The notes under the pieces: model-generated
What the model was told of the DNA's origin: nothing
Seen by the model: only the letters and a program-made list of their open reading frames with translations
Database searches by the model: none
Shown here: positions 8,431 through 16,571 of the stretch, piece after piece
Numbering within the stretch: the first letter of the stretch is position 1
Layout of the letters: every line of letters starts with the position of its first letter
Assembly (NCBI GenBank): GCA_965218865.1
Contig: CBDCME010000053.1
Coordinates: 1 to 20,247, forward strand
Source: CBDCME01 sp965218865
GTDB lineage: Bacteria > Pseudomonadota > Alphaproteobacteria > JAAXGF01
Direction: 5' to 3'
DNA length: 20,247 nucleotides
Translations under genes and position numbers: made by a program

Positions 8431-10482
8431 TCAGTCGGTCAGGCCAAAGCTGAGGAGATCGAAAACGTCGACGTCGACATAGGCGTCGCCGTGGTCCGGC
8501 GTGCCTTCTGGATTGCGATAAACGTAGCCGCAATACTTTCGCCCCAGGAGCACGGCCGGGAATTTCTGGCAATACCTGTCGTCCTCGACGGTAACCGTGC
8601 CCGTGAGGTGCTCCTTGGCGGTGCGGTGCGTCGTCCGGCCGTCCGCCGCCGTCCGGCGCAGAAATACCTCACCGTTCTTGCCGCGGCCCATCCACTCGTG
8701 GCTGAAGACGACATTCTCCAGCGCGCCGCCGTCGAGGCGGTCTTCCGCCCGCCCCTCGAACCCGTACGGCCAGGCCGGCACCCCAGCCGCCGCCAGGGCC
8801 TCGATGCGGTGGTCGAGGTCTTCGTCCCGCCGGTGGTGGCCGTAAAGAACGCGGTAGTACGCGAGGTTCGCCCATGGCACCCGAGCGAGCAGGCGCCCGA
8901 CCACGTCCTCGGCCTCGGCGACGCGTCCGAGCCGCGCATACGCCCCGGCGAGAGTTTCAAGATATTCCAGGGCGGTGTTGTCGGGCACCTGATCGAGTGC
9001 CGTGACCGCGGTCTCGAAATCCCTCAGCTCCGCGATCGCGGCTTCGTAGTCGCGATTCAGAAAATGCGCCAAGCCCGAGGTGAGAAAAAACGCCGGCGCC
9101 GGTTTGGGATCGAGGCGCCGCGCCGTTCGCAACTCGGCGATGGCTTGTTCTGGGGCGCCGTCGTGAGCCAGGACCGTGGCCAGGGTCAGATGGGCCTCGG
9201 CGCTACCGGGATGCAGTTCAACGCTCTTGCGCGCCGCCGCGAGGGCGTCATCGTGCTTCCGGTCGACCATGTGAAACACCGCGCGGACCGCGTGGGCCCG
9301 CGAATTGTCGGGATCGATCGTCAGGGCCCGGGCGGCGGATTCGTGGGCCCGCTCGCGGGCCTCCGCCGCCGGCCGGACCGTGTCGAGGTCACGGCGCCAG
9401 ACCTCGAAGTCGAGCCGAGCGACGCCGGCGCGGGCGTCGGCGAAAAGCGAATCGAGGGTGATGGCCCGGTCGTAATGATCTACGGCATCCCGGTAAATGG
9501 CCGGGGCATCCGCTGGACCCGCCGCGCCGAGGCCATGGGCGCTGCGTTCGGCCTGGAGAAACGAATCATACGCCTCCATGCTCCCCGTCGGCCGCCGCGC
9601 CATCATTTCCTGCTCCGTCCGGGTGAGTTTGACCTCGAGCATGGAGACGATCTGCTGGGCGACGTTGTCCTGAAAGTCGAAGATGTCGTCGAGATCACCG
9701 TCGTAGCGATCCGACCAGACGTTCTTTCCGGTCATCGCGTCGATGAGCGCCGCGTTGATCCGCACTTCGCGGCCATGCCGTCGCACGGTGCCCTCGAGCA
9801 CGTAACGGACGCCGAGTTCCCGGCCGACGTCCTGGGTCGCGGGATCGAGGCCCTTGTACGGGAACACTGAATTGCGGGCGACGACGAAGAGGCCCGAAAC
9901 CTTCGACAGGTCGGTGATCAGATCCTCCGTGATCCCGTCGGCGAAGTAAGAATCATCATCGGGTTCAGCCCCGGCGCTGTCGGTCGCCAGGACGTTCCGG
10001 AACGGCAGGACCGCGATCGAAGGCTTGTCGGGTGGTTCGGCGTCCTCATGGGGAAGAACCTGCCAGGGATCGTGGATCACCAGCAGAATGCCCAGGACGA
10101 CCGCCAGCGCGGCCGCAACGGCCCCGAAAATCCAGCCGCGTATCGGCGCCGCCGGCTCCTCCGCGTGGCTGACGGTCCCCGCGGCCTCGGCCTCGGTCAG
10201 GACTTGGTAGACGGAGATTTTGCCGCTGATGTTCTTGACCGCGTGGCGGCCCATGAATTCGAAACCGATCGGGAGCTTGTTCCTCACCTGCTCGAAGACG
10301 TTACCGCTGATCGTCACCTTACCGGCCGTCCCAAGGGACTCGACCCGTGCGGGGACGTTGACTCCATTGCCGTAAATCGCGCCTTCGTCCTCGATGACGT
10401 CGCCGAGGTTGATGCCGATGCGAAAGCTCATGCGCCGATTCGGCTCCAGATCGGCGTTGGACGTTTCGATGTTCTTCTGAAT
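8431..10482 (-). pseudogene. Class III cyclase gene, part after an in-frame TAG: C-terminal cyclase half, TM, TolB-like and TPR regions
   Basis: The first about 75 residues finish the cyclase domain, with MSFRIGINLGDV and the GNGVNVPARVE segment that contains the conserved Asn-x-x-x-Arg. One membrane helix follows (GWIFGAVAAALAVVLGILLVI). Next is a TolB-like amino-terminal region (KPSIAVLPF, YFADGITEDLITDLSKV, YVLEGTVRR, VWSDRYDGDLDDIFDFQDNVA), then TPR-like helices and a C-terminal segment (GRKYCGYVYRNPEG) that resembles small beta domains found at the end of such cyclases. Proteins of this layout make cAMP and are membrane-anchored. It is in frame with 10483-10713 through the TAG at 10483-10485. 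ATG 10429-10431 could start a shorter product, which would lack the metal-binding half of the active site. Confidence 0.85.
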
Positions 10483-10713
10483 CTAGATCGCGCCGGCGAC
10501 GGCGTCGACGGCACTGGTAAATTCGGCCAGGAGCGCGTCTCCCGGCGCGTTCACGATACTGCCCCGATGGCTCCGGATAGCTTGGGCCATCGTTTCGCGG
10601 TGCTGCTTCAGCGTTGCGAGCGTGTGCTCCTCGTCCTCGCCCATGAGGCGGGAGTAGCCGACCACGTCGGCGCTCAGAATTGCGGCAAGCTTGCGGCGAC
10701 TCGGTTGCGACAC
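10483..10713 (-). pseudogene. Class III cyclase gene, N-terminal part ending at a premature TAG
   Basis: This part carries the metal-binding half of the catalytic domain: LAAILSADVVGYSRLMGEDE with the first Asp, and GSIVNAPGDALLAEF with the second Asp. I choose GTG 10713 because GGGAGAG lies just upstream and the protein then begins SQPSRRKLAAIL, like relatives; an upstream GTG at 10758 is possible. The TAG at 10483-10485 sits where relatives have Gln (AGAI-stop-IQKN), so a CAG to TAG change explains the break. The two halves are otherwise in one frame. Confidence 0.85.
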
Positions 10714-10867
10714 GACGCGGCTCTCCCAGTCGATTAGGCGGCTTGGCGGCACGGCCACACCCGGTCAATGGTACAAGCTTTGATGCCTTCGGGCCACATC
10801 GCTGGGTTCGGAAGGGGCGTTTAATTCCGGGCCGCCGAAAAAAGTTCCCGCCGCCGTTCGAACCGGA
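10714..10867. promoter_or_regulatory. Gap between the ATPase/ankyrin gene and the cyclase gene
   Basis: About 150 bases between two genes on the minus strand. The cyclase ribosome binding site GGGAGAG is at its left end. A GC-rich stretch followed by a short run of A (10838-10844) is visible, but I could not define a promoter or terminator in it. Confidence 0.3.
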
Positions 10868-11675
10868 TTAGGGCCGGGAGTGATCCTGCCGAAGGATCTT
10901 CACGATTTCGGCGTGGCCGCGTCTTTCGGCGATCGTGAACGCCGTATCGCCGCTTGTGTTCGTGGCCCGGGCGTCGGCGCCGTGGTCCATGAGCGTCCGG
11001 GCGCTGGCCAAGTCGCCGTTCGCCGCCGCCCTCATCAGGGCGGTCCAGCCGACCGGGTTGCGCGCGTTCACGTCGGCCCCGTGGATCAGCAGGGCCTGGG
11101 CCAAGTCGGGGCGCTCGTTGGCGACCGCGTGCATCAGAACCGTGCGGCCGTCGGCGTCCGATTCGTCGACGGCGGCGCCGCTGTCGAGGAGCCGCGCGAC
11201 GATGGCCGCGTGACCGTTCCAGGCCGCTTCCATCAGCGCCGTCTTGCCGGCGGTGTTGCGCCCGTCCGCCACCGCGCCCGCGGCCAGAAGAGCGGCGACG
11301 ATGGCGCCGTGGCCGTTCCGCGCCGAAACGATCAGTGCCCCGTCGCCGGCATTGTTTCTGGTGCTCACGTCGGCGCCGACGGAGTGCAGCTCGGCCACGG
11401 CGGCGTCATGGCCGGCCACCGCGGCGATCACCAGGGCGGTCGCGCCGTCAGCGTCTCTTGCTTCTTCCGTCGAGGCACCGGCGGCCAAGGCCCGGTTGAG
11501 TGCCGTGACGTCCCCCTTCGAGGCACTCTCGTGCAACCTCGCCAGGGGGTCGGCGAGGCCCGCCGCCTCGCGGATCCCGCCAACCGCGGCGGAGTCTCTC
11601 GCGGCGTCGCCTTCGGCCTCCCGGCGCAAGGCCTCGATGGCCTCGGAATCGTTGGGATCCGTGGTCAGAGCTTTT
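10868..11675 (-). pseudogene. Ankyrin-repeat C-terminal part of the ATPase-TPR-ankyrin gene
   Basis: At least five ankyrin repeats are visible, with the usual GxTALMxAAxxGHxxIVxxLLxxGA pattern (GKTALMEAAWNGHAAIVARL, GRTVLMHAVANERPDLAQAL, GWTALMRAAANGDLASARTL). Ankyrin repeats bind partner proteins. It need not be a separate gene: in its own frame the sequence can be read back to about 11675 as ALTTDPNDSEAIEALRREAE, which completes the last TPR helix of the upstream frame (ALTYYQK). One missing base near 11669-11675 accounts for the break. Read alone, an initiation site near 11629 has no strong ribosome binding site. Confidence 0.85.
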
Positions 11676-13279
11676 GGTAATAGGTAAGTGCTTTTGCCGT
11701 TTCGCCATTCTCGAGGGCGATTTGAGCCCAGTAGCGGAATTGTCCCGTCAACTTCTCAATCCCGGCCAGCGCCTCGGCGTGGTCGGGGTGGAGGCGCAAT
11801 ATCTCCCGGTAGGATTCGAGGGCGTTGTCGCCGGGGGGAAGGGTGAGACGGTTGGCCGCGATCTGGCGCTCGGCGCGGGCCAGCCCGTCGGCGATAGCCG
11901 CCACGGTCGGGGCCGGCGCGATTGGGACGTCGGTTGGCCAGGCCGGCAAATCCGTCACCGACCCGGCGCTGGGCACCAGGCCGGCATCGGCCGCGCGGGC
12001 GGATTGAGCCTCCGTGTTCGGAGGCGCCGTCTCGGACGCCTCGCCGCGATGATCGGCCAACGACTGCTTCGCCTCGTCGATCTGGCGGCTCAGACTCGCG
12101 ATTGTTCGATCGGCTTGCGCGGCGTTGCCGGAAACCTCGTCCAGTTCCGCCCGCAGGAACTCCGTTTCCGCTTCCAGGACCTCGCGCTGGTCACGCAACT
12201 CCGCGATACTGTTCGTCAAATCACCGTGTTCTTTCGTCAGCCGCTCGATTTCCTGGTCTTGCACGAGCAGGCGGGTCACGTGGCCGGCGATGGTATCCCG
12301 CGCGGCCTCGAGGGCCCGCGCGATCTCGCCGGTCTCGGTTTGCTGAATCCGCAGCCAGCCCTCCCAGCGCTCAGAGGTGCTGGCGTAAAGGACCCCGATC
12401 GCCCCGAGCGCGATGGCGCCGCCACCGTAAAGCAACAACCGGGACAGGACCCGGCGCGGTCGCGCGTCTTTCCCCGCCGGCGGGGCCGTTTCCGGCGCGC
12501 GGCTCTCCGGGGCCGGTGTCCGGGTTTCCGGCGCCGGCTTCCCGGTCTCCGCGACGGGGGGCGCCAAACCGACGTCGGGACTGTTCGGCAAACCTTCATC
12601 CCAGAGAAACTCCGCCACCTCGACGACGATGTCGGAGGAGATTTCCTTTTTCCGGTGATGGCTCGCGGCCAGCAGGGCCTTGTCGCAGATGGCGTTGATC
12701 AAGCGTGGGATACCGCGTGAATAGCCCGACACGCGGGTCAGGGCGGCCTCGGTCATGAGGGTTTCGCCCTGGTGGCCGGCGAAGCGAAGACGGTGGTCGA
12801 TAAACCCGCGCACCTCGTTGTCGGGAAGGGGGTCGCGGGGAAGGGGGTCGAGACGGCACCAGGCGTCGACCCGGCCCTTGAGGTCGCCGGCCTCCTCCAG
12901 CCGTTCGAGAAGGCCCAGTTGTCCGGCCAGGAGAATCGGGAGAAGAGGCGGCCGCGAGGTCTCGCCGCCGATGAACGGGTGCAAATGGTCGAACACCTGG
13001 GGCGGCAGGTTCTGGGCCTCGTCGACGACCAGGACAACGCTTCCGTGGGCCTTGCGCTGCTGGGCCAGGAACCGTGTCAACACCGCCATCCGATCGCCCG
13101 GCGCGGCGACCACTCCGAGGTTGTTGCAGATCAGGCCGAGCAGGTCGTCGAACTGGAGGTTGGCGTAATTCAGGTAGACGAAGCGTACCGCGCCGCGCAG
13201 CTTTTCCATGAGCTTGCGCAAAAGCGTCGTTCTTGCCGGTTCCGGCCTCCCCCGCCAGAACCAGGAGGCGCAGGAACAT
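11665..13279 (-). pseudogene. ExeA-like AAA ATPase with membrane segment, coiled coil and TPR; N-truncated and frameshifted
   Basis: ExeA/GspA-type ATPases are inner-membrane proteins that help assemble secretion or envelope machinery. The Walker A motif LAGEAGTGK is read in one frame from 13279, then an extra base at about 13230 shifts to TTLLRKLMEKLRG. Walker B is SVVLVVDEAQNLPP; sensor regions include PILLAGQLGL and RGIPRLINAICDKALLAA. A Pro/Ala-rich linker leads to a membrane helix (LLLYGGGAIALGAIGVLYA), a long coiled coil (about residues 340-430), a low-complexity segment and TPR helices. The usual about 40 N-terminal residues before Walker A are missing. The coding frame begins abruptly at ATG 13277-13279, near the ISAs1 region. 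Full corrected protein with the ankyrin part is about 800 residues. Confidence 0.85.
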
Positions 13280-13483
13280 TTTTTAGTCCGGGCAGACAAC
13301 GGCGAGATGAGTGAAGTTGCGCACGCGGGAGGGGACTTGAGTCGATCTTGAGTTCACCTTGATAACAAAGGGGGCTGCTCGGACCCGGCGAACGTCGTTC
13401 TCGGTCTCAGCGGGCGGAGCTGCCCCCCGCCGCCCGGTGGGCGCGTCCGGGTGCGCCTGATTTTGCGTTGATGCCGGGAAGGC
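13280..13483. other. Junction between the ATPase gene and the ISAs1 transposase
   Basis: About 200 bases without a gene. It should contain the 3' end of the ISAs1 element and any remnant of the ATPase 5' end. I could not find a terminal inverted repeat here that matches the other side, nor a target duplication, so the boundary is undefined and the element may be truncated at this end. Confidence 0.35.
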
Positions 13484-14368
13484 TCAGGAGATAGGCGCGA
13501 TCATGATCGCATCGAGCGCCTCCTGGGCGCGGGCGGCATAGTGGCGGTTGGCTTCGGGCAGGAAGCGGAAGCGGCCGTCGCAACGCACGATGGCGATGGC
13601 CGCGTTGGTCAGACAGGCGAGATTGCGCGGCAGATGGCGTACGTACGCCCGGCAGCGGTCTTCGTCGTAGGTGAAGTCGCGCACATAGTGCAGGCGGTTC
13701 TCGATATGCCAGTGGTTGCGCACCAGGGCCAGCAGCTCCTCGGGCCCGGCGCGGTCGGCGCCGAGCGAGGTGAGGCTCCAGGTCACCTCGGTGCTGCGCT
13801 GGCCGGTCTTGAGGATCTCGCGCTCGCGTTCGATGCGCATCGCCTGGCGGCGTCCGTGGAGATTGGCGTAGCCGTCCCACTCGGCAGCGGAGAGGTCGAC
13901 GACGGCACAGCGGCGACGCTCGATGCGGCCATGGCCCTTGTCGACGGTTTCGTGCCAGGGCGCGTCGCTGAAGTCGATCGCCTTGAGGTCTTCGAGGATG
14001 GTTTCCTGATTATCCTTGACGGCACTGAGCACGTAGTTGGCGCAGCGCCCGAGCAGGCAGCGCGCGGTCTCGTGCTGGGCGTGCATGGCATCCATGGTGA
14101 CGATCCGCCCGGTGAGGTCGAGACCGCTGGAGAGTCGGCGTACGGCTGGGATTTCGTTGCTCTTGGAGTCGACCTCGACCTGCCCTAGGACGACGCCGGT
14201 GTCATGCTCCACCGCCGCGACCATCATCCGGCGCCCGTCCTCGGTCTGCTTCGAGGCGCCGCGCAGGTCCTTGCCGTCCATGGCGACCGGGGCGTGCGCG
14301 CTGCCGTTCTGGCCGGTCCACTGTCCGATGGCGTTGTCCAGGGTCTCTGGCGGAAGCGCGGCCAGGGA
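13484..14368 (-). pseudogene. ISAs1-family transposase, C-terminal catalytic part
   Basis: This half holds the DDE core of an ISAs1 (H-repeat-associated) transposase: AMDGKDLRGA (first Asp), GRIVTMDAMHAQ (second Asp) and RNHWHIENRLHYVRDFTYDEDRC (Glu). It is in a different frame from the N-terminal half. An extra base in the GGG at 14366-14368 explains the shift; removing it restores TTFHNV|LAALPPETLDNAIGQW. The stop after APIS is at 13484-13486. Confidence 0.88.
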
Positions 14369-15281
14369 CGTTGTGGAAGGTGGTGATCGCGGGCGGGGTG
14401 TAGCGCTGCTTGGACGGGCTCCAGAAGGCGCCCACCGCTTCGAGCTGGTCTTGGCTGAGCAGGGCGGCGAACTGGGCGAATGCGTTCACCCCTCGGTATC
14501 CGGCAAGCCGGGCGGCGACGCCAAGTGTCAAAATCGTGTTGAGCGGATAGCGCTTGCCCCGGGCATGGCGGTACTCGGGCGCCGCGCCCAGACACTCGAA
14601 CAGGCTGTGCAGCCGCGGCGCGGCCATCGATTCGGTGTGTTGCTCGGCGTTCCAGTGTGCCGGCATCTCGGCCCGGCTCAGCGCCTCGGGCGCGCCGTTT
14701 GTCAGTTCGAACACGAAGACCTCCTTGGGCTGGCCGTGGTGACGGAAGCGCGCCGCGCCGCCGGGCTCGCGGGCAAAGCCGCGCGTCAGCCCCAGCGAGC
14801 GCCAGTTCGAGGCGCGGTAGCAGGTGCCGGCAAATCGCGAGACGTCCACGAACGTCTCCGCCAGAAGAGCCGGATATCCGTGCACCGCCTGGATGTCCGC
14901 AGACAGCCGCCGCAGGCTCAGCCCCAGCGCCCGCGAGGCCAGGTTCGGCACCCGGCCAGGCGTCAGGATGGCGAAGCGGGAGTTGTTGGCGATCAGATGC
15001 AGGCGGGAGAACTGCTGCTCCGCCGACCAGCCGATCCAGCGGTCGCGCGCGGCCAGCTTGAACGCGCCCGGCTGCCAGCCGATCAGTGCGAGCCAGGTGT
15101 CGCCATGCACCGCGACATGGCGAAGCCCCTTGCCGATGACGCCGTGGAACCGCAGATAGTGGTGCTCCGCCACCAACTCGTCCCAGCGCCGGTGTTCCTG
15201 CGCGCCCCAGGTCGGGCGCACCGTTACCGCGCGCAGATCAATGGACGAATCCGGGGCCGGCAGCGTCGCCATGACCAGCAC
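14366..15281 (-). pseudogene. ISAs1-family transposase, N-terminal part with a DUF4338 (DruA-like) domain
   Basis: Residues about 20-190 match DUF4338, the domain of the Druantia protein DruA: HHYLRFHGVIGKGLRHVAV, RDRWIGWSAEQQFSRLHLI, NNSRFAIL, NLASRALGLSLRRLSADI, LLAETFVDVSRFAGTCYRASNWRSLG. After a linker comes the ISAs1 N-terminal region (LFECLGAAPEYRHARGKRYPL). The combined, corrected protein would be about 598 residues. The start is GTG 15279-15281 or ATG 15270-15272; neither has a strong ribosome binding site. To my recollection DUF4338 is found attached to ISAs1 transposases elsewhere, so this marks a transposon protein and not a defence gene. Confidence 0.85.
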
Positions 15282-15407
15282 ACTGCCACATCGAGAAGAG
15301 AATGGCCAGCCCCAATTTCAGTTCACACGAACAGCCGCGCGGACAATAAATTAGCCCTGCCAGGAGGCGCTTATTGGCGAGAATACCCGTCAAAAGCGTA
15401 TCTAATA

Positions 15408-16571
15408 CCAACCGCCCCAGAGTTTGACTCGCGCAAAGGTTTACACGCTAGGTTTTGTGTGATTCAAGGTTGTTGGCAACAAGGGAGTGTGTTCAATGCC
15501 AACGATTCCTTTGCGAAACGACTTTGATGCTGAAAGAGTCCGTGTTCTTGCGGCACGGAGCGATGATGGGAACCAGGCGCGACGGCTTTTGTCGATGGCG
15601 GCCATCTACGATGGGATGGATCGAGCGTGCGCGGCGGGTATTGGCGGCATGGATCGGCAGACGTTGCGGGACTGGGTTCACCGGTTCAACGCGGGAGGTC
15701 CGGCCGGTCTGATCGACCGCAAGCCGAACGGGGCGTTGCGTCGGTTGACGCCGTCGCAAATGGCGGCGCTTTCGCGGGCTATCGAGGCCGGTCCCGATCC
15801 CGAACGGGATGGGGTCGTGCGCTGGCGCTGCATCGATCTCAAGCAACTGATCCGAACGCGCTTCGGCGTGGACTATCACGAGCGGAGCGTCGGCAAGCTG
15901 CTGGCCGCGCTCGGGTTCTCGCATATTTCCGCGCGCCCGCGCCACGTCGGCCAGGATGCGCGGGCACAGGAGGAATTTAAAAAAAAGTTTTCCCGAACAC
16001 TTGGCGAAAATCGTAGCGGCACAGCCACCGGACACGCCCATCGAGGTTTGGTTTCAAGATGAAATGCGCGTCGGCCAGAAGAACAGCCTGGTGCGCCAGT
16101 GGGCCCCAAAGGGATCGCGCCCGCGCCAGGTCAAGGACCTACGGACCTCTTCGGCGTATCTCTTCGGCGCCATCTGCCCCGAGCGCGGTGAGGGCGCGGC
16201 GCTGGTCATGCCGCGCGCCAATACTGAAGCCATGGACCTGCATCTCGAGGAAATCAGCCGGGCCGTTGCCCCAAACGCCCATGCCGTCGTGCTGCTCGAC
16301 CAAGCCGCATGGCACACCACTGCCAAACTCGGCATCCCGGAGAACATCTCCCTCGTGCCTTTGCCACCCAAGTCCCCGGAGCTCAATCCCGCCGAAAATG
16401 TCTGGCAATACCTCCGCCAGAACTGGCTCTCCAATCGTGTCTTCGACTCCTATGAAGCCATCGTCGAGGCCTCTTGCCAAGCCTGGAACAACCTGACCGA
16501 CCAACCTTGGAAGATCATGTCCATCGGCCTCAGAGCGTGGGCTCGCACAAGTCAATGTTAAGGGCGGTTGG
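15408..16571 (+). mobile_element. IS630-family element, copy 2
   Basis: The element runs from CCAACCGCCC to GGGCGGTTGG with TA on both sides (15406-15407 and 16572-16573), length 1164 bp. It is nearly identical to copy 1 and inverted relative to it. It sits within the coding frame of the CHASE2-cyclase gene, whose remaining sequence begins right after the right-hand TA. Confidence 0.93.
15496..16561 (+). pseudogene. IS630 transposase, copy 2, two frames joined at an A8 tract
   Basis: ATG 15496 follows AAGGGAG at nine bases. The first frame runs to about 16062 and contains the HTH domains; the second, to 16561, contains the DDE triad (VWFQDEM, VVLLDQAAWH, SPELNPAENVW). They meet at eight A (15979-15986): with seven A the sequence would read EEFKKSFPEHL in one frame of 354 residues, as inferred for copy 1. 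The extra A could be a mutation, a sequencing error, or a site where polymerase or ribosome slippage makes the full enzyme; some IS630 relatives do use frameshifting. Confidence 0.88.

Larger units (their letters stand above)
13484..15359 (-). mobile_element. ISAs1-family element, boundaries approximate
   Basis: Reading on the minus strand, CAGGGCTAATTTATTG begins at 15359; ISAs1-type ends often start CAGGG, so this is a likely upstream end. No matching end was found on the other side between 13200 and 13483. The left coordinate given is only the end of the transposase gene. Confidence 0.5.

Noticed and set aside
8491..9870. A long open frame on the plus strand opposite the cyclase gene
   Set aside because: It mirrors the codon phase of a high-GC minus-strand gene with clear TolB-like and TPR motifs, and its own protein matches nothing.
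1608..10485. Genetic code change or stop readthrough explaining both in-frame stops
   Set aside because: The two stops differ (TAA and TAG), other genes in the window end normally at TAA, TAG or TGA, and each stop is one substitution from the expected codon.
13200..13483. A left terminal inverted repeat for the ISAs1 element
   Set aside because: No match to the CAGGGCTAA end at 15359 was found in this interval.
14366..15281. A Druantia anti-phage locus
   Set aside because: The DruA-like domain is continuous with an ISAs1 transposase and no other Druantia gene is nearby.
3404..16571. A functional composite transposon built from the two IS630 copies
   Set aside because: Both transposases are disrupted as read, and each copy has its own TA flanks; nothing shows that the 13 kb moved as one unit.
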